64,000 bases of DNA, from contig CACGVC010000001.1 of the NCBI GenBank assembly GCA_902576335.1, forward strand, positions 86,495 to 150,494, written 5' to 3'. The notes below the pieces were generated by a model that saw only the letters and a list, made by a program, of their open reading frames with translations, did not search any database and had not been told where the DNA came from. This stretch comes from an uncultured Pelagibacteraceae bacterium (lineage in GTDB: Bacteria > Pseudomonadota > Alphaproteobacteria > Pelagibacterales > Pelagibacteraceae). Below are positions 25,644 to 33,746 of this stretch, piece after piece (positions within the stretch are counted from its first letter, which is position 1; each line of letters begins with the position of its first letter). A program made the position numbers and the translations under genes.

Positions 25644-26852
25644 ATGTTTAATAGTTTAAGTTTAAAAGTAATTATATTTGGATTTATTTTTACATTTTTT
25701 TCTAGTTTTGGACAGAGTTTTTTTTTAGGTTTGTTTAATTCCAGTATTAGAGAAACACTTTCTATCACTCACGGACAATTTGGCTCAATATATGCATCAG
25801 CTACTTTATTAAGCAGTTTTCTTTTAATTTGGGTTGGAAAAAAAATTGATGATATCAATATTTTTCGATTTGCATTTTATGTTACTCTACTCTTAGCATT
25901 TTCATGTTTCTTTTTTTCAAAAATATCTTCAATAATTTTTTTATTCATAGCTGTTTTTTTGATGAGATTTTCTGGACAAGGATTAATGTCTCACACTGCA
26001 ACCACAACAATTACAAGGTATTTTACAAAATCTAGGGGGAAAGCCTTAAGTTTAGGTTGGTTTGGTCTTTCAACAGCTGAATTTATTCTACCTGTATTAA
26101 TTGTTTATTTACTTTCAATTACAGCCTGGCAGAATATTTGGATATCTATTTCAATTTTAGTTTTGATTTTTTTACCTTTGGTATCATTTTTTTTAATTAA
26201 AAAATTGGATTTTGATACGAGAGAACAAGTAGACCCAACTGACTCTGAAATAAAAGAAATTAAACAATGGAAAAGAATTGAGGTTATAAAAGATTACAGA
26301 TTTTATATTGTATGTTTAAATATGTTAGCAATGCCGTGGATTGCGACTGGTGTATTTGTTTATCAGTCTTTCATTACTGAAGCTAAGGAGTGGGGTTCTT
26401 TTGTTATTGCCCAATCATTTATGGTGTATTCAATATTATCTGTACTCACTTTATTAGGATCTGGATTTCTAATCGATAAATTTACTAGCAGAAAACTTTT
26501 AATCTTTATGAATATACCTTTGTTAATTTCTACTTTAGTTTTATTTTATTTTAATAATCCAATAACATCTTTTATTTTTCTTGGATTAATAGGTATTTCT
26601 AATGGTTTAGCCAATGTTCTAGGTTCATCAACATGGGCTGAAATTTATGGTGTAAAATTTATTGGCTCAATTAAAGCTCTAACTACAGCTTTAATGGTTT
26701 TTTCCACTGCTTTTGGAACAGCTTTATTCGGTTTTTTGATAGATAGAGGCTTTTCTATTGAGCAAATTGCTATGGTTTCATTTGTTTATATTTTAATCTC
26801 CTTGATCTTATTATTTTTTATAAGAAATAAGCTAAATCCACAATATACATAA
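25644..26852 (+). CDS. Major facilitator superfamily transporter
   Basis: A 402-residue integral membrane protein with about twelve transmembrane helices split by a charged central loop (KIKEIKQWKRIEVIKDYR-type, near residues 195-220). GKKIDDINIFRF after helix 2 and RGKALSLGWFGLSTAEF are MFS-like. The substrate cannot be told; an organic-acid carrier would suit the neighbouring dehydrogenase. Its start is only 8 bp from the divergent dehydrogenase start, so the promoters must overlap the coding ends. Confidence 0.84.
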   Translation: MFNSLSLKVIIFGFIFTFFSSFGQSFFLGLFNSSIRETLSITHGQFGSIYASATLLSSFLLIWVGKKIDDINIFRFAFYVTLLLAFSCFFFSKISSIIFLFIAVFLMRFSGQGLMSHTATTTITRYFTKSRGKALSLGWFGLSTAEFILPVLIVYLLSITAWQNIWISISILVLIFLPLVSFFLIKKLDFDTREQVDPTDSEIKEIKQWKRIEVIKDYRFYIVCLNMLAMPWIATGVFVYQSFITEAKEWGSFVIAQSFMVYSILSVLTLLGSGFLIDKFTSRKLLIFMNIPLLISTLVLFYFNNPITSFIFLGLIGISNGLANVLGSSTWAEIYGVKFIGSIKALTTALMVFSTAFGTALFGFLIDRGFSIEQIAMVSFVYILISLILLFFIRNKLNPQYT

Positions 26853-26861
26853 AAAATCCCC

Positions 26862-26890
26862 TTGATTTTTTTTTAGCCACTGTATAGATA
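26862..26890 (+). promoter_or_regulatory. Probable rpoZ promoter
   Basis: TTGATT (26862-26867), 17-bp spacer, TAGATA (26885-26890). The predicted start of transcription is about 26896-26897, essentially at the rpoZ ATG, so the mRNA would have almost no leader. Confidence 0.45.
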
Positions 26891-26896
26891 CTGCGC

Positions 26897-27430
26897 ATGG
26901 CTAGAGTTACCGTTGAAGATTGTATCGATAAAGTTGAAAGTCCCTATGAGCTTGTATTAGTTGCAAAAGAAAGAGCAACTCAATTAAACTCTGGTATTGA
27001 GCCAACTTTAGATAGAGATAATGATAAAAATACAGTTATTTCACTCAGAGAAATAGCTGAAGAAAATATTAAAGTTTCAGATTTAAGTGAGAGTGCAATC
27101 TATAAATTGAGAAAACATGTAGAGCAAGTCGATGATGGAACGGAAGATGATGAAGAAGTGGGTGATGATTTTGAAAGTTTATACAAAGGTGAAATTTCAA
27201 AAAGTGGTGCTCCCATATTACCATCAAAGAGAGCTAGAAAAGCTCCAGAAAAAATTCAAGTTTCAAAAGATGATTTAGCCGAACTTTCTCAAACAGCTAG
27301 TCCCGATGTAGACTCTCAACCATCAGAGGAAACAGAAAGCGATTCTGATGATGTTTCTCTTGATGAAGTTTCAGAAGTTGAAGAGCAGGTAAGTCAGCAA
27401 GATACTGAGTCTTCTGAAGAAAATAGTTAA
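26897..27430 (+). CDS. rpoZ: RNA polymerase omega subunit with long acidic C-terminal tail
   Basis: The first ~60 residues are the conserved omega core ([30 protein letters not shown], then [12 protein letters not shown]), which clamps the beta' C-terminus. At 177 residues it is about twice the E. coli length. The extra ~90 residues are strongly acidic and Ser-rich ([15 protein letters not shown], then the final ~50 residues) and look disordered, with one basic patch ([13 protein letters not shown]). Its usual genomic partner spoT/rsh is not adjacent; a CoA-transferase gene converges on it with a 4-bp overlap. Confidence 0.92.
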   Translation: MARVTVEDCIDKVESPYELVLVAKERATQLNSGIEPTLDRDNDKNTVISLREIAEENIKVSDLSESAIYKLRKHVEQVDDGTEDDEEVGDDFESLYKGEISKSGAPILPSKRARKAPEKIQVSKDDLAELSQTASPDVDSQPSEETESDSDDVSLDEVSEVEEQVSQQDTESSEENS

Positions 27431-28572
27431 TTATTAAATTCTTCTAAAATTTTTTGTCGATGCTCATCCAAATCAGGAATATCACCTCTAGTCTTTTCAT
27501 CCTTATATGATGACATTTTGATTGGGTTTCCAGCTAATTTGAAATCCCCCACAACTTTATGAAAAGCTTTTACGATCATGTTTCTTGACTCTATCTGAGG
27601 ATTTTCAACAGCCTCTTTTATATTAAAAATTGGACCACATGGAATTTTATCTTTTTCCATTTCTTTAACCCACTCATCAGTTTTTTTGGCAGATAATTTA
27701 TCTTCCAAAATTTTTTTAAGCTCATCCATATTTTTAGCTCTAGATGAATTATTTGAAAATTTTGGATTTTGATTTACTTCACTTATTTTTAAGACATTGC
27801 ATAGTTTTTCAAATAATTTATCATTGCCTGCTGCAATTATTATATAACTATCTTTTGTCTTGAAGGCTTCAAATGGAGCAATTGATGGATGACGTGATCC
27901 CATCGGTTTTGGAATTTCATTCTTTGAGAGATATCGTGCGATAGCATTTTCTAGAATAGCTATTTGACAATCAAGCATCGATACATCTATGTACATTCCT
28001 TTGCCAGTTTTTTGTCTATCATAAAGAGCAGCGTTAATTCCAATAGTAGTAAAAAGTCCTGCAGTTATATCTCCTATAGATGTTCCAACTCTTGTAGGTT
28101 CAGAATTTGGTTGACCAGTTACACTCATCAATCCTCCCATACCTTGTACTACCATGTCGTAAGCTGGTAACTCTTTAAGTGGACCTGTTTGACCAAATCC
28201 TGAAGCTGAAGCATAAATTAGTTTGGGATATTTTTTGGACACATCCTTCCAGCCATAACCCCATTTTTCTAAAGTTCCTGGTTTAAAATTTTCGACTAAA
28301 ATATCTGCTTTAGATAAAATTTTATCAAAAATTTTTTTATCCTCTGCATTTTTTAAATTGAGAGCAATACTTTCTTTACCCCTATTTAAAGACATAAAAT
28401 AAGCAGAGTAATCTTTTATAAATGGTCCAAAATTTCTTGAGTCATCTCCGATTTCTGGAGCTTCAACTTTTATCACCCTTGCACCTAAATCTGATAATAT
28501 CATTGTACAATAAGGCCCAACTAATACTCTCGTTAAATCAACAACTAAAAGGTTTTTTAAAGGTCCATCCAT
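27427..28572 (-). CDS. Class III CoA-transferase (CaiB/BaiF family)
   Basis: A 381-residue CoA-transferase. [28 protein letters not shown] and [13 protein letters not shown] are standard family motifs. The catalytic Asp lies in [12 protein letters not shown], and [17 protein letters not shown] follows. Members move CoA between carboxylic acids (carnitine, formate/oxalate, mesaconate and others). The acyl substrate is not evident. It is divergent, by 96 bp, from the TRAP binding protein, so it might activate the acid that the TRAP system imports (inference). Confidence 0.88.
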   Translation of the reverse strand: MDGPLKNLLVVDLTRVLVGPYCTMILSDLGARVIKVEAPEIGDDSRNFGPFIKDYSAYFMSLNRGKESIALNLKNAEDKKIFDKILSKADILVENFKPGTLEKWGYGWKDVSKKYPKLIYASASGFGQTGPLKELPAYDMVVQGMGGLMSVTGQPNSEPTRVGTSIGDITAGLFTTIGINAALYDRQKTGKGMYIDVSMLDCQIAILENAIARYLSKNEIPKPMGSRHPSIAPFEAFKTKDSYIIIAAGNDKLFEKLCNVLKISEVNQNPKFSNNSSRAKNMDELKKILEDKLSAKKTDEWVKEMEKDKIPCGPIFNIKEAVENPQIESRNMIVKAFHKVVGDFKLAGNPIKMSSYKDEKTRGDIPDLDEHRQKILEEFNN

Positions 28573-28668
28573 AAATATAGTTTTATATTAAGTGCTTTTA
28601 CTGACTTGACTCTTATTAATAAGTTCACTTTAATTGAATTATTAAAAATAACAATAGAGGGAAAAATA

Positions 28669-29679
28669 ATGTTAAAAAAAATATCTTTATACTTAACTTC
28701 ATTAGTTTTCGTTTTCACAACTATTGGTTCTGCTTTTGCTGTAACTTTAAAAGCAAGTCACCAATGGCCAGGAACACCGAGAGCTGATGGATCTTTTGAC
28801 CCACGTCATGAAATGGTGCAAATCATTGCTGACGAAGTCAAAAAAGCAAATGTTGGAATAGATATAAGAATTTATCCAGCTAAATCATTATACAAACCAA
28901 AAGAACAGTGGAAACCAATGACAACAGGTCAGTTGGATATTTCTGCTTTTCCATTAGCATATGCATCTAAATTCCACCCAGAATTTGACGCAACTCTAAT
29001 GCCAGGAACAGTTAAAAATCATGACCATGCATTGAGATTTAATAAAGGTCCAATGATGACTGAGATTAAAAAAATTATTAATGACGCTGGTGTTGTAGTT
29101 TTGTCTGATGCTTGGTTAGGTGGCGGTTTTGCATCAAAAACAAAATGTATCAAAAACCCTAGCGATGCAAAAGGTCAAGTTATGAGAGCTGCAGGTAAAG
29201 CATTTAACCAAATGTTAGAGGCAGCAGGAGCAGGTATACAAAGTATGCCATCATCTGAGATTTACACAGGTCTACAAACTGGTGTACTAACAGGTGCTAA
29301 CACGAGTTCAGGAAGTTTTGTAAGTTACAAAATTTATGAACAAGTTTCATGTGCAACTCCTCCAGGAAAATTTGGTTTATGGTTCATGTACGAACCGATC
29401 TTAATGTCGAAAAAGTCTTATGATGCTTTAAATTCTAAGCAACAAAAAGCTTTAATGAAAGCTGGTAAAGTTGCCGAGAAATACATGACAGCTCAAGTAG
29501 AAAACTTAGATAAAAAGTTTGAAGATGCTTATAAAGCTGCTGGTGTAAAATTGGTATACATGGATGCAAAAGACCATGCTGCATGGGTAGAGATTGCTAA
29601 AAAATCTTCTCATAAAGCATTTGCTGATAAAGTTCCAGGTGGCGATAAACTGATGGAAATGGCTTTAGCAGTTAAATAA
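28669..29679 (+). CDS. dctP: TRAP transporter solute-binding protein (DctP family)
   Basis: Start moved from 28606 to 28669: that ATG has a GAGGG Shine-Dalgarno and opens a signal peptide (MLKKISLYLTSLVFVFTTIGSAFA). The mature part, LKASHQWPGTPRADGSFDPRHEMVQ, then VMRAAGKAFNQML with the conserved carboxylate-binding Arg, and SSEIYTGLQTGVLTGANTSSGSF, are DctP features. It captures an organic acid in the periplasm and delivers it to the membrane permeases encoded next. A terminator-like hairpin separates it from dctQ, probably making it the most expressed subunit. Confidence 0.9.
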   Translation: MLKKISLYLTSLVFVFTTIGSAFAVTLKASHQWPGTPRADGSFDPRHEMVQIIADEVKKANVGIDIRIYPAKSLYKPKEQWKPMTTGQLDISAFPLAYASKFHPEFDATLMPGTVKNHDHALRFNKGPMMTEIKKIINDAGVVVLSDAWLGGGFASKTKCIKNPSDAKGQVMRAAGKAFNQMLEAAGAGIQSMPSSEIYTGLQTGVLTGANTSSGSFVSYKIYEQVSCATPPGKFGLWFMYEPILMSKKSYDALNSKQQKALMKAGKVAEKYMTAQVENLDKKFEDAYKAAGVKLVYMDAKDHAAWVEIAKKSSHKAFADKVPGGDKLMEMALAVK

Positions 29680-29693
29680 AATAATATATAAAG

Positions 29694-29729
29694 AACCCCT
29701 ATTTACTCTTATTAAATAGGGGTTTTTTT
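29694..29729 (+). terminator. Intrinsic terminator/attenuator between dctP and dctQ
   Basis: AACCCCTATTTA, a 7-nt loop CTCTTAT, then TAAATAGGGGTT: a perfect 12-bp stem followed by a T-run (29723-29729) that abuts the dctQ ATG at 29730. The AGGGG in the 3' arm is 7 nt from that ATG and is the only visible Shine-Dalgarno for dctQ. Read-through must occur for the permeases to be made, so it acts as an attenuator. Confidence 0.88.
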
Positions 29730-30224
29730 ATGAAAAAAAAATATCTACAACTTTGTGACTATATAGCTAAAGCATGTGGTGCATTCGCTGTATTGGCATT
29801 GCTTTTATCAATTTTGGTAATTGTTGAGCTTGTTTTTGAAAGATATTTTTTTCAAAGAGCAATTACATGGCAGACAGAACTCGTTACCATGTTATTGGTT
29901 GCCTCAACTTTTATAGGAAGTGTATACGTTTTAAGTGAAAAAGCTCATGTTAGTATGGAATGGATTTATGACTTTTTATCAAAAAAAAATATAATTAGAT
30001 TAAAAATTTTTACATCATCAATAAGTTTACTTTTTTTCTTAATTTTATTTTATTTTGGATTTTTAATGTTTGAGGAAGCATTTACTAAAAATTATTCAAC
30101 AGGAACTGTTTGGGATCCACCACTTTGGATACCATATTCGTCAATGATGTTGGGAGCTTTGTTAATGATATTACAATATATAGCAGAAATTATAAAATTA
30201 ACTGATGACAAGGATTTTAAATAA
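29730..30224 (+). CDS. dctQ: TRAP transporter small permease (DctQ family)
   Basis: A 164-residue membrane protein with four predicted transmembrane helices and the DctQ pattern (VLALLLSILVIVELVFERYFF, ITWQTELVTMLLVASTFIGSVYVLSEKAHVSM). It joins the large permease in a Na+-driven uptake complex. The start codon directly follows the attenuator T-run; the ribosome site is the AGGGG inside the hairpin's 3' arm. The dctM ATG follows the TAA stop immediately. Confidence 0.88.
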   Translation: MKKKYLQLCDYIAKACGAFAVLALLLSILVIVELVFERYFFQRAITWQTELVTMLLVASTFIGSVYVLSEKAHVSMEWIYDFLSKKNIIRLKIFTSSISLLFFLILFYFGFLMFEEAFTKNYSTGTVWDPPLWIPYSSMMLGALLMILQYIAEIIKLTDDKDFK

Positions 30225-31556
30225 ATGGATCCACTGATTATAGCATTAATTGTTGCAGTATTTACTTTATTGGTACTTTTTTCTGGAATTCCAATTGCTT
30301 TTGGTTTGAGTTTTGTTTCGATTGCTTTGTTAGTAACATTTGAGGGAGTTCAAATGCTTGACGTATTTGCTGAAACATTTTTTGCAGGATTAAATTCTTT
30401 TGTTTTACTTTCCATACCAATGTTTATTTTAATGGGAATGGCTGTTGCCAATTCTCCTGCAGGAAAAGATTTATATACAGGTTTGGATAGATGGCTTTGG
30501 AGAGTACCAGGTGGATTAGTAATTTCTAATATTGGTGCTTGTTCAATTTTTGCAGCTTTAAGTGGATCTAGCCCTGCAACTTGTGCAGCAATTGGAACAA
30601 TGGGAATACCTGAAATGAGGAAAAGAGGGTACTCTGACCAAATCGCAACTGGAACTATTGCAGCTGGAGGAACCCTAGGAGTTTTAATTCCTCCTAGTAT
30701 TGTTTTAATTGTTTATGGAATTGCAACAGGTACATCAATAGGTAGATTATTTTTATGCGGTCTTGTACCTGGTTTCATGTTAGCAGGTATGTTTGCAATT
30801 TGGGCTCTTATTCATAGTTATTTCATTGATAAAGATGCTGCAAAAGCTCTGAGAAATAGAGTGAGACCAACTTTAAAGGAAAAACTTGAAGTATTACCAA
30901 GAATTCTTCCTTTCTTAGCTATCATTGCCGGTGTTTTGTATGTTCTTTATGGAGGGGTTGCAACACCATCTGAGGCATCTGGAGTAGGAGCATTTTTAGT
31001 TTTTGTATTGATTGCAGTAGTTTACAAAATTTATCAACCTAGCAAAATATGGAACATTGTTAAAGTTTCAATGAAAGAAAGTGTCATGATAATGTTTATC
31101 ATTGCTGCATCATATCTTTTTGCTTTTACTCTCTCACAACTCTATGTAACTCAATCTTTAGCACAGAGCATGGTTGAATTAAGTTCAAACAAATGGGTTG
31201 TGTTCATTTTAATAAACATATTTCTTTTAATAGCTGGTTTCTTTTTACCACCAGTCGCAGTTATCGTAATGACTTCAGCTATATTATTACCAGTAATTAC
31301 TACTTTAGGGTTTGATCCATATTGGTTTGCAATAGTGTTTACAATCAATATGGAGATTGGCTTAATTACACCGCCAGTTGGATTAAATCTTTATATTATA
31401 AAAGGAATTACCCCAGACGTTAGTTTGTCAGAAATTTTAAAAGGGTCTATACCATTCATGATAATTATGGCTTTAGCTATAGTAATTTTATGTATTTTTC
31501 CTGAGATTGTTACATGGTTACCTGATAAAATAATGGGTAAGGACCTTGGATTCTAA
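30225..31556 (+). CDS. dctM: TRAP transporter large permease (DctM family)
   Basis: A 443-residue protein with about twelve transmembrane segments. LFSGIPIAFGLSF, SIPMFILMGMAVANS, ALSGSSPATCAAIGTMGIPEMRKRGY and GGTLGVLIPPSIVLIVYG are the conserved DctM stretches, and TPPVGLNLYIIKGI is near the C-terminus. It forms the translocation path. It is contiguous with dctQ. The last 11 bp overlap the TTG-started dusA ORF. Confidence 0.93.
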   Translation: MDPLIIALIVAVFTLLVLFSGIPIAFGLSFVSIALLVTFEGVQMLDVFAETFFAGLNSFVLLSIPMFILMGMAVANSPAGKDLYTGLDRWLWRVPGGLVISNIGACSIFAALSGSSPATCAAIGTMGIPEMRKRGYSDQIATGTIAAGGTLGVLIPPSIVLIVYGIATGTSIGRLFLCGLVPGFMLAGMFAIWALIHSYFIDKDAAKALRNRVRPTLKEKLEVLPRILPFLAIIAGVLYVLYGGVATPSEASGVGAFLVFVLIAVVYKIYQPSKIWNIVKVSMKESVMIMFIIAASYLFAFTLSQLYVTQSLAQSMVELSSNKWVVFILINIFLLIAGFFLPPVAVIVMTSAILLPVITTLGFDPYWFAIVFTINMEIGLITPPVGLNLYIIKGITPDVSLSEILKGSIPFMIIMALAIVILCIFPEIVTWLPDKIMGKDLGF

Positions 31557-32550
31557 AAAAGAAATAAATAGAAAAATATCAGTTGCTCCAATGATGGATT
31601 GCACTGATAGACACGATCGTTTCTTCTTAAGACTGATGAGTAAAAATGTAATGCTCTATACTGAAATGGTAGCTACAAAATCAGCAATTCATGGTGATAG
31701 AAAAAAAATCTTGTCTTTCAGTCCTGAGGAAAAACCTCTGGCTTTACAAGTTGGTGGTTCCAATAAGGATGAACTAGCAGAAGTTGCTAAAATCGGAGAA
31801 GACATGGGGTATGACGAAATAAATATTAACCTTGGATGTCCTAGCAAAAAAGTTCAAAAAAACAAATTTGGCGCATGTTTAATGAAAGAACCAGAGTTAG
31901 TAGCTGAGTGTATACACGCAATGGTAAGTGCTTGTAAAATTCCAGTAACTGCCAAAACTCGTATTGGTTTTGATGATGTAGAAGATTTTGATTATCTGAA
32001 TAATTTTATTAGACAAATGAGAGATGCAGGAGCAAAAACATTTATTTTGCATGCAAGAAAAGCAATGCTAAGTGGATTATCTCCAAAACAAAATTTGAAT
32101 ATTCCAAAGTTAAACTACGATATGGTTTACAAAATTAAAAAAGAAAATACAAATTTAGAAATTATAATTAATGGAGGCATAACCAAAGTAAGTGAAATAA
32201 AAGATCATTTAAATTATTGCGATGGTGTCATGATTGGCAGATCTATTTATCAAAACCCATATTCTCTCGTTGAAATAGAAAAAGAAATTTTTAATGTCGA
32301 CAATAGCCCTACAAGAGAAGAAGTTGTTCAAAAACTTTTGGAGTATTTAGATAAAGAAGTTAAAGAGGGTACCAAAGTTAATCACATAATGAGACACACA
32401 GTTGGACTATATCATGGTCAAGTTGGATCTAAAGAATGGAAAAGGTATTTAAGTGATAATATGATGGCAAGAGACTCTGATTTTCAAAAAGCAAAACATA
32501 TTATGACTATTGTTCAAAATAATGAAAAAGCAAATCAAACAAGTCGGTAA
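31546..32550 (+). CDS. dusA: tRNA-dihydrouridine synthase A
   Basis: Reduces uridines in the tRNA D-loop (U20/U20a for DusA) using FMN and NADPH. The 334 residues open with ISVAPMMDCTDRHDRFFLRLMSKNVMLYTEMV, the DusA form of the family signature. The catalytic Cys is in NKFGACLMKEPELVAE, after NLGCPSKKVQ. C-terminal VNHIMRHTVGLYHGQVGSKEWKRYLS is also DusA-specific. The start is TTG at 31546 with AAGGA only 2 nt upstream; no ATG exists before the conserved core. It overlaps dctM by 11 bp and tauE by 1 bp. Confidence 0.92.
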   Translation: MDSKKEINRKISVAPMMDCTDRHDRFFLRLMSKNVMLYTEMVATKSAIHGDRKKILSFSPEEKPLALQVGGSNKDELAEVAKIGEDMGYDEININLGCPSKKVQKNKFGACLMKEPELVAECIHAMVSACKIPVTAKTRIGFDDVEDFDYLNNFIRQMRDAGAKTFILHARKAMLSGLSPKQNLNIPKLNYDMVYKIKKENTNLEIIINGGITKVSEIKDHLNYCDGVMIGRSIYQNPYSLVEIEKEIFNVDNSPTREEVVQKLLEYLDKEVKEGTKVNHIMRHTVGLYHGQVGSKEWKRYLSDNMMARDSDFQKAKHIMTIVQNNEKANQTSR

Positions 32551-33386
32551 TGGAAATAATAGATTTAAGTGAATTAATAAATTTATTATTAGTCTTGGGT
32601 GTTGCAGCAGCAGTCGCAGGTTTTTTAGCTGGCTTACTAGGTGTTGGTGGAGGAATTATTATGGTTCCTGCTTTATACTATGCTTTCACGGTTTTAGATT
32701 TTGATATTATAACAAGAATGCATTTATCAGTTGGTACCTCTTTAGCAATAATAATTCCAACATCTATTATTTCTACAAAAACACATATGGAATATGATGC
32801 AGTGGATTTTAAAATGGTAAAATCATTTGGTATTTTTATTTTATTTGGAGTAATTGCTGGAACTTTTTTAGCTGTGAACTTGAAAACTGCAGCGTTAGTT
32901 TTATTCTTTTCTATATTTGCTTTTATTGTAGGTTTATTTTTTATTTTTTTGAGAGAAAAACTTCTCGAAAATCCAAAAGAGATTTCTGATTTAGTAAAAA
33001 ATATTTCTGGTATTGTGATAGGTTTTATCTCAGTGCCTCTTGGAATTGGTGGTGGTTCATTAATGGTGCCTTTTATGAGAACATTTGGTTATGATATCAG
33101 AAAATCCATTGGAACAGCCGCTGCAGTAGGTTTTTTGATCGCTGTGAGCGGTAGCATAACAATGATTTTAGGGGGTAAAATAATCAATAATGTAAGCACT
33201 CCTTTTAGTATTGGTTACATAAACTTATTAGGTTTTCTGGTTTTTGTACCAGTAACAACTGTCATGGCTCGTTTAGGCGCAAAAGCAGTTTATAGAATTG
33301 ATAAAAAATTATTAAGTAAAATTTTTGGAACTTTTTTAATTATAGTGTCTATTAGATCGTTTATTGAGTATCTAAATATTAGTTAA
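32550..33386 (+). CDS. Sulfite exporter TauE/SafE family membrane protein
   Basis: A 278-residue protein with about eight transmembrane helices. The two half-repeats carry the family motifs AGFLAGLLGVGGGIIMVPALY (about residues 22-42) and GFISVPLGIGGGSLMVPFM (about 157-175). Members export sulfite, sulfoacetate or other organosulfonates. The start shares one base with the dusA stop. The DUF2061 gene that converges on it may be linked in function, but only by proximity. Confidence 0.87.
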   Translation: MEIIDLSELINLLLVLGVAAAVAGFLAGLLGVGGGIIMVPALYYAFTVLDFDIITRMHLSVGTSLAIIIPTSIISTKTHMEYDAVDFKMVKSFGIFILFGVIAGTFLAVNLKTAALVLFFSIFAFIVGLFFIFLREKLLENPKEISDLVKNISGIVIGFISVPLGIGGGSLMVPFMRTFGYDIRKSIGTAAAVGFLIAVSGSITMILGGKIINNVSTPFSIGYINLLGFLVFVPVTTVMARLGAKAVYRIDKKLLSKIFGTFLIIVSIRSFIEYLNIS

Positions 33387-33388
33387 AA

Positions 33389-33595
33389 TTAATTTTGATC
33401 AGTGCCCCATTTAATTTTATTCCAAATTCTCTCGTGAAAATAGTAGAAAAAAAGTGGTACTATCGATCCAACTCCTAATATTCCTGCGACTTTAAAAGAA
33501 CCAGTAAAAATATATCCAAACAACATCCAGTATACAAATATAAGAAATCTCCAAGAAAAAGTTTTTGCAACTGATCTTATCTTTTTGTCTGCCAT
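33389..33595 (-). CDS. DUF2061 small membrane protein
   Basis: Sixty-eight residues with two transmembrane helices. IRSVAKTFSWRFLIFVYWMLFGYIFTGSFKVA and the closing FFYYFHERIWNKIKWG match the DUF2061 pattern (R-S-x-A-K-T-x-S-W-R; HER-x-WNKI-x-WG). Function unknown. It converges on the TauE/SafE gene with a 2-bp gap. Upstream (33625-33661), between it and the phosphomannomutase gene, is a GC-rich structured element that may control it. Confidence 0.82.
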   Translation of the reverse strand: MADKKIRSVAKTFSWRFLIFVYWMLFGYIFTGSFKVAGILGVGSIVPLFFYYFHERIWNKIKWGTDQN

Positions 33596-33624
33596 TTAAC
33601 TGTATTAAATTCTTATTTAAAGAT

Positions 33625-33661
33625 GGGGCAGGGGTGGTTTCAGTCTCCCTCTACCACCCTT
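33625..33661 (-). promoter_or_regulatory. GC-rich structured element with pseudoknot potential upstream of DUF2061
   Basis: On the minus strand GGGTGGT pairs perfectly with ACCACCC around a 14-nt loop. The loop contains GGG that can pair with the CCCC just downstream of the stem, giving an H-type pseudoknot. It is an island of G/C in AT-rich surroundings, 30 nt before the DUF2061 start. On the plus strand the same stem extends to 9 bp (one G-T), so strand is not certain. No riboswitch class is recognised. Confidence 0.42.
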
Positions 33662-33746
33662 AATAAAACTTTATTTGATTCTTAAAAAAACACAAAACTC
33701 GTAATAATTGAATTTATTAGTTGTTGATAAATAGATTAAAGAAAGA

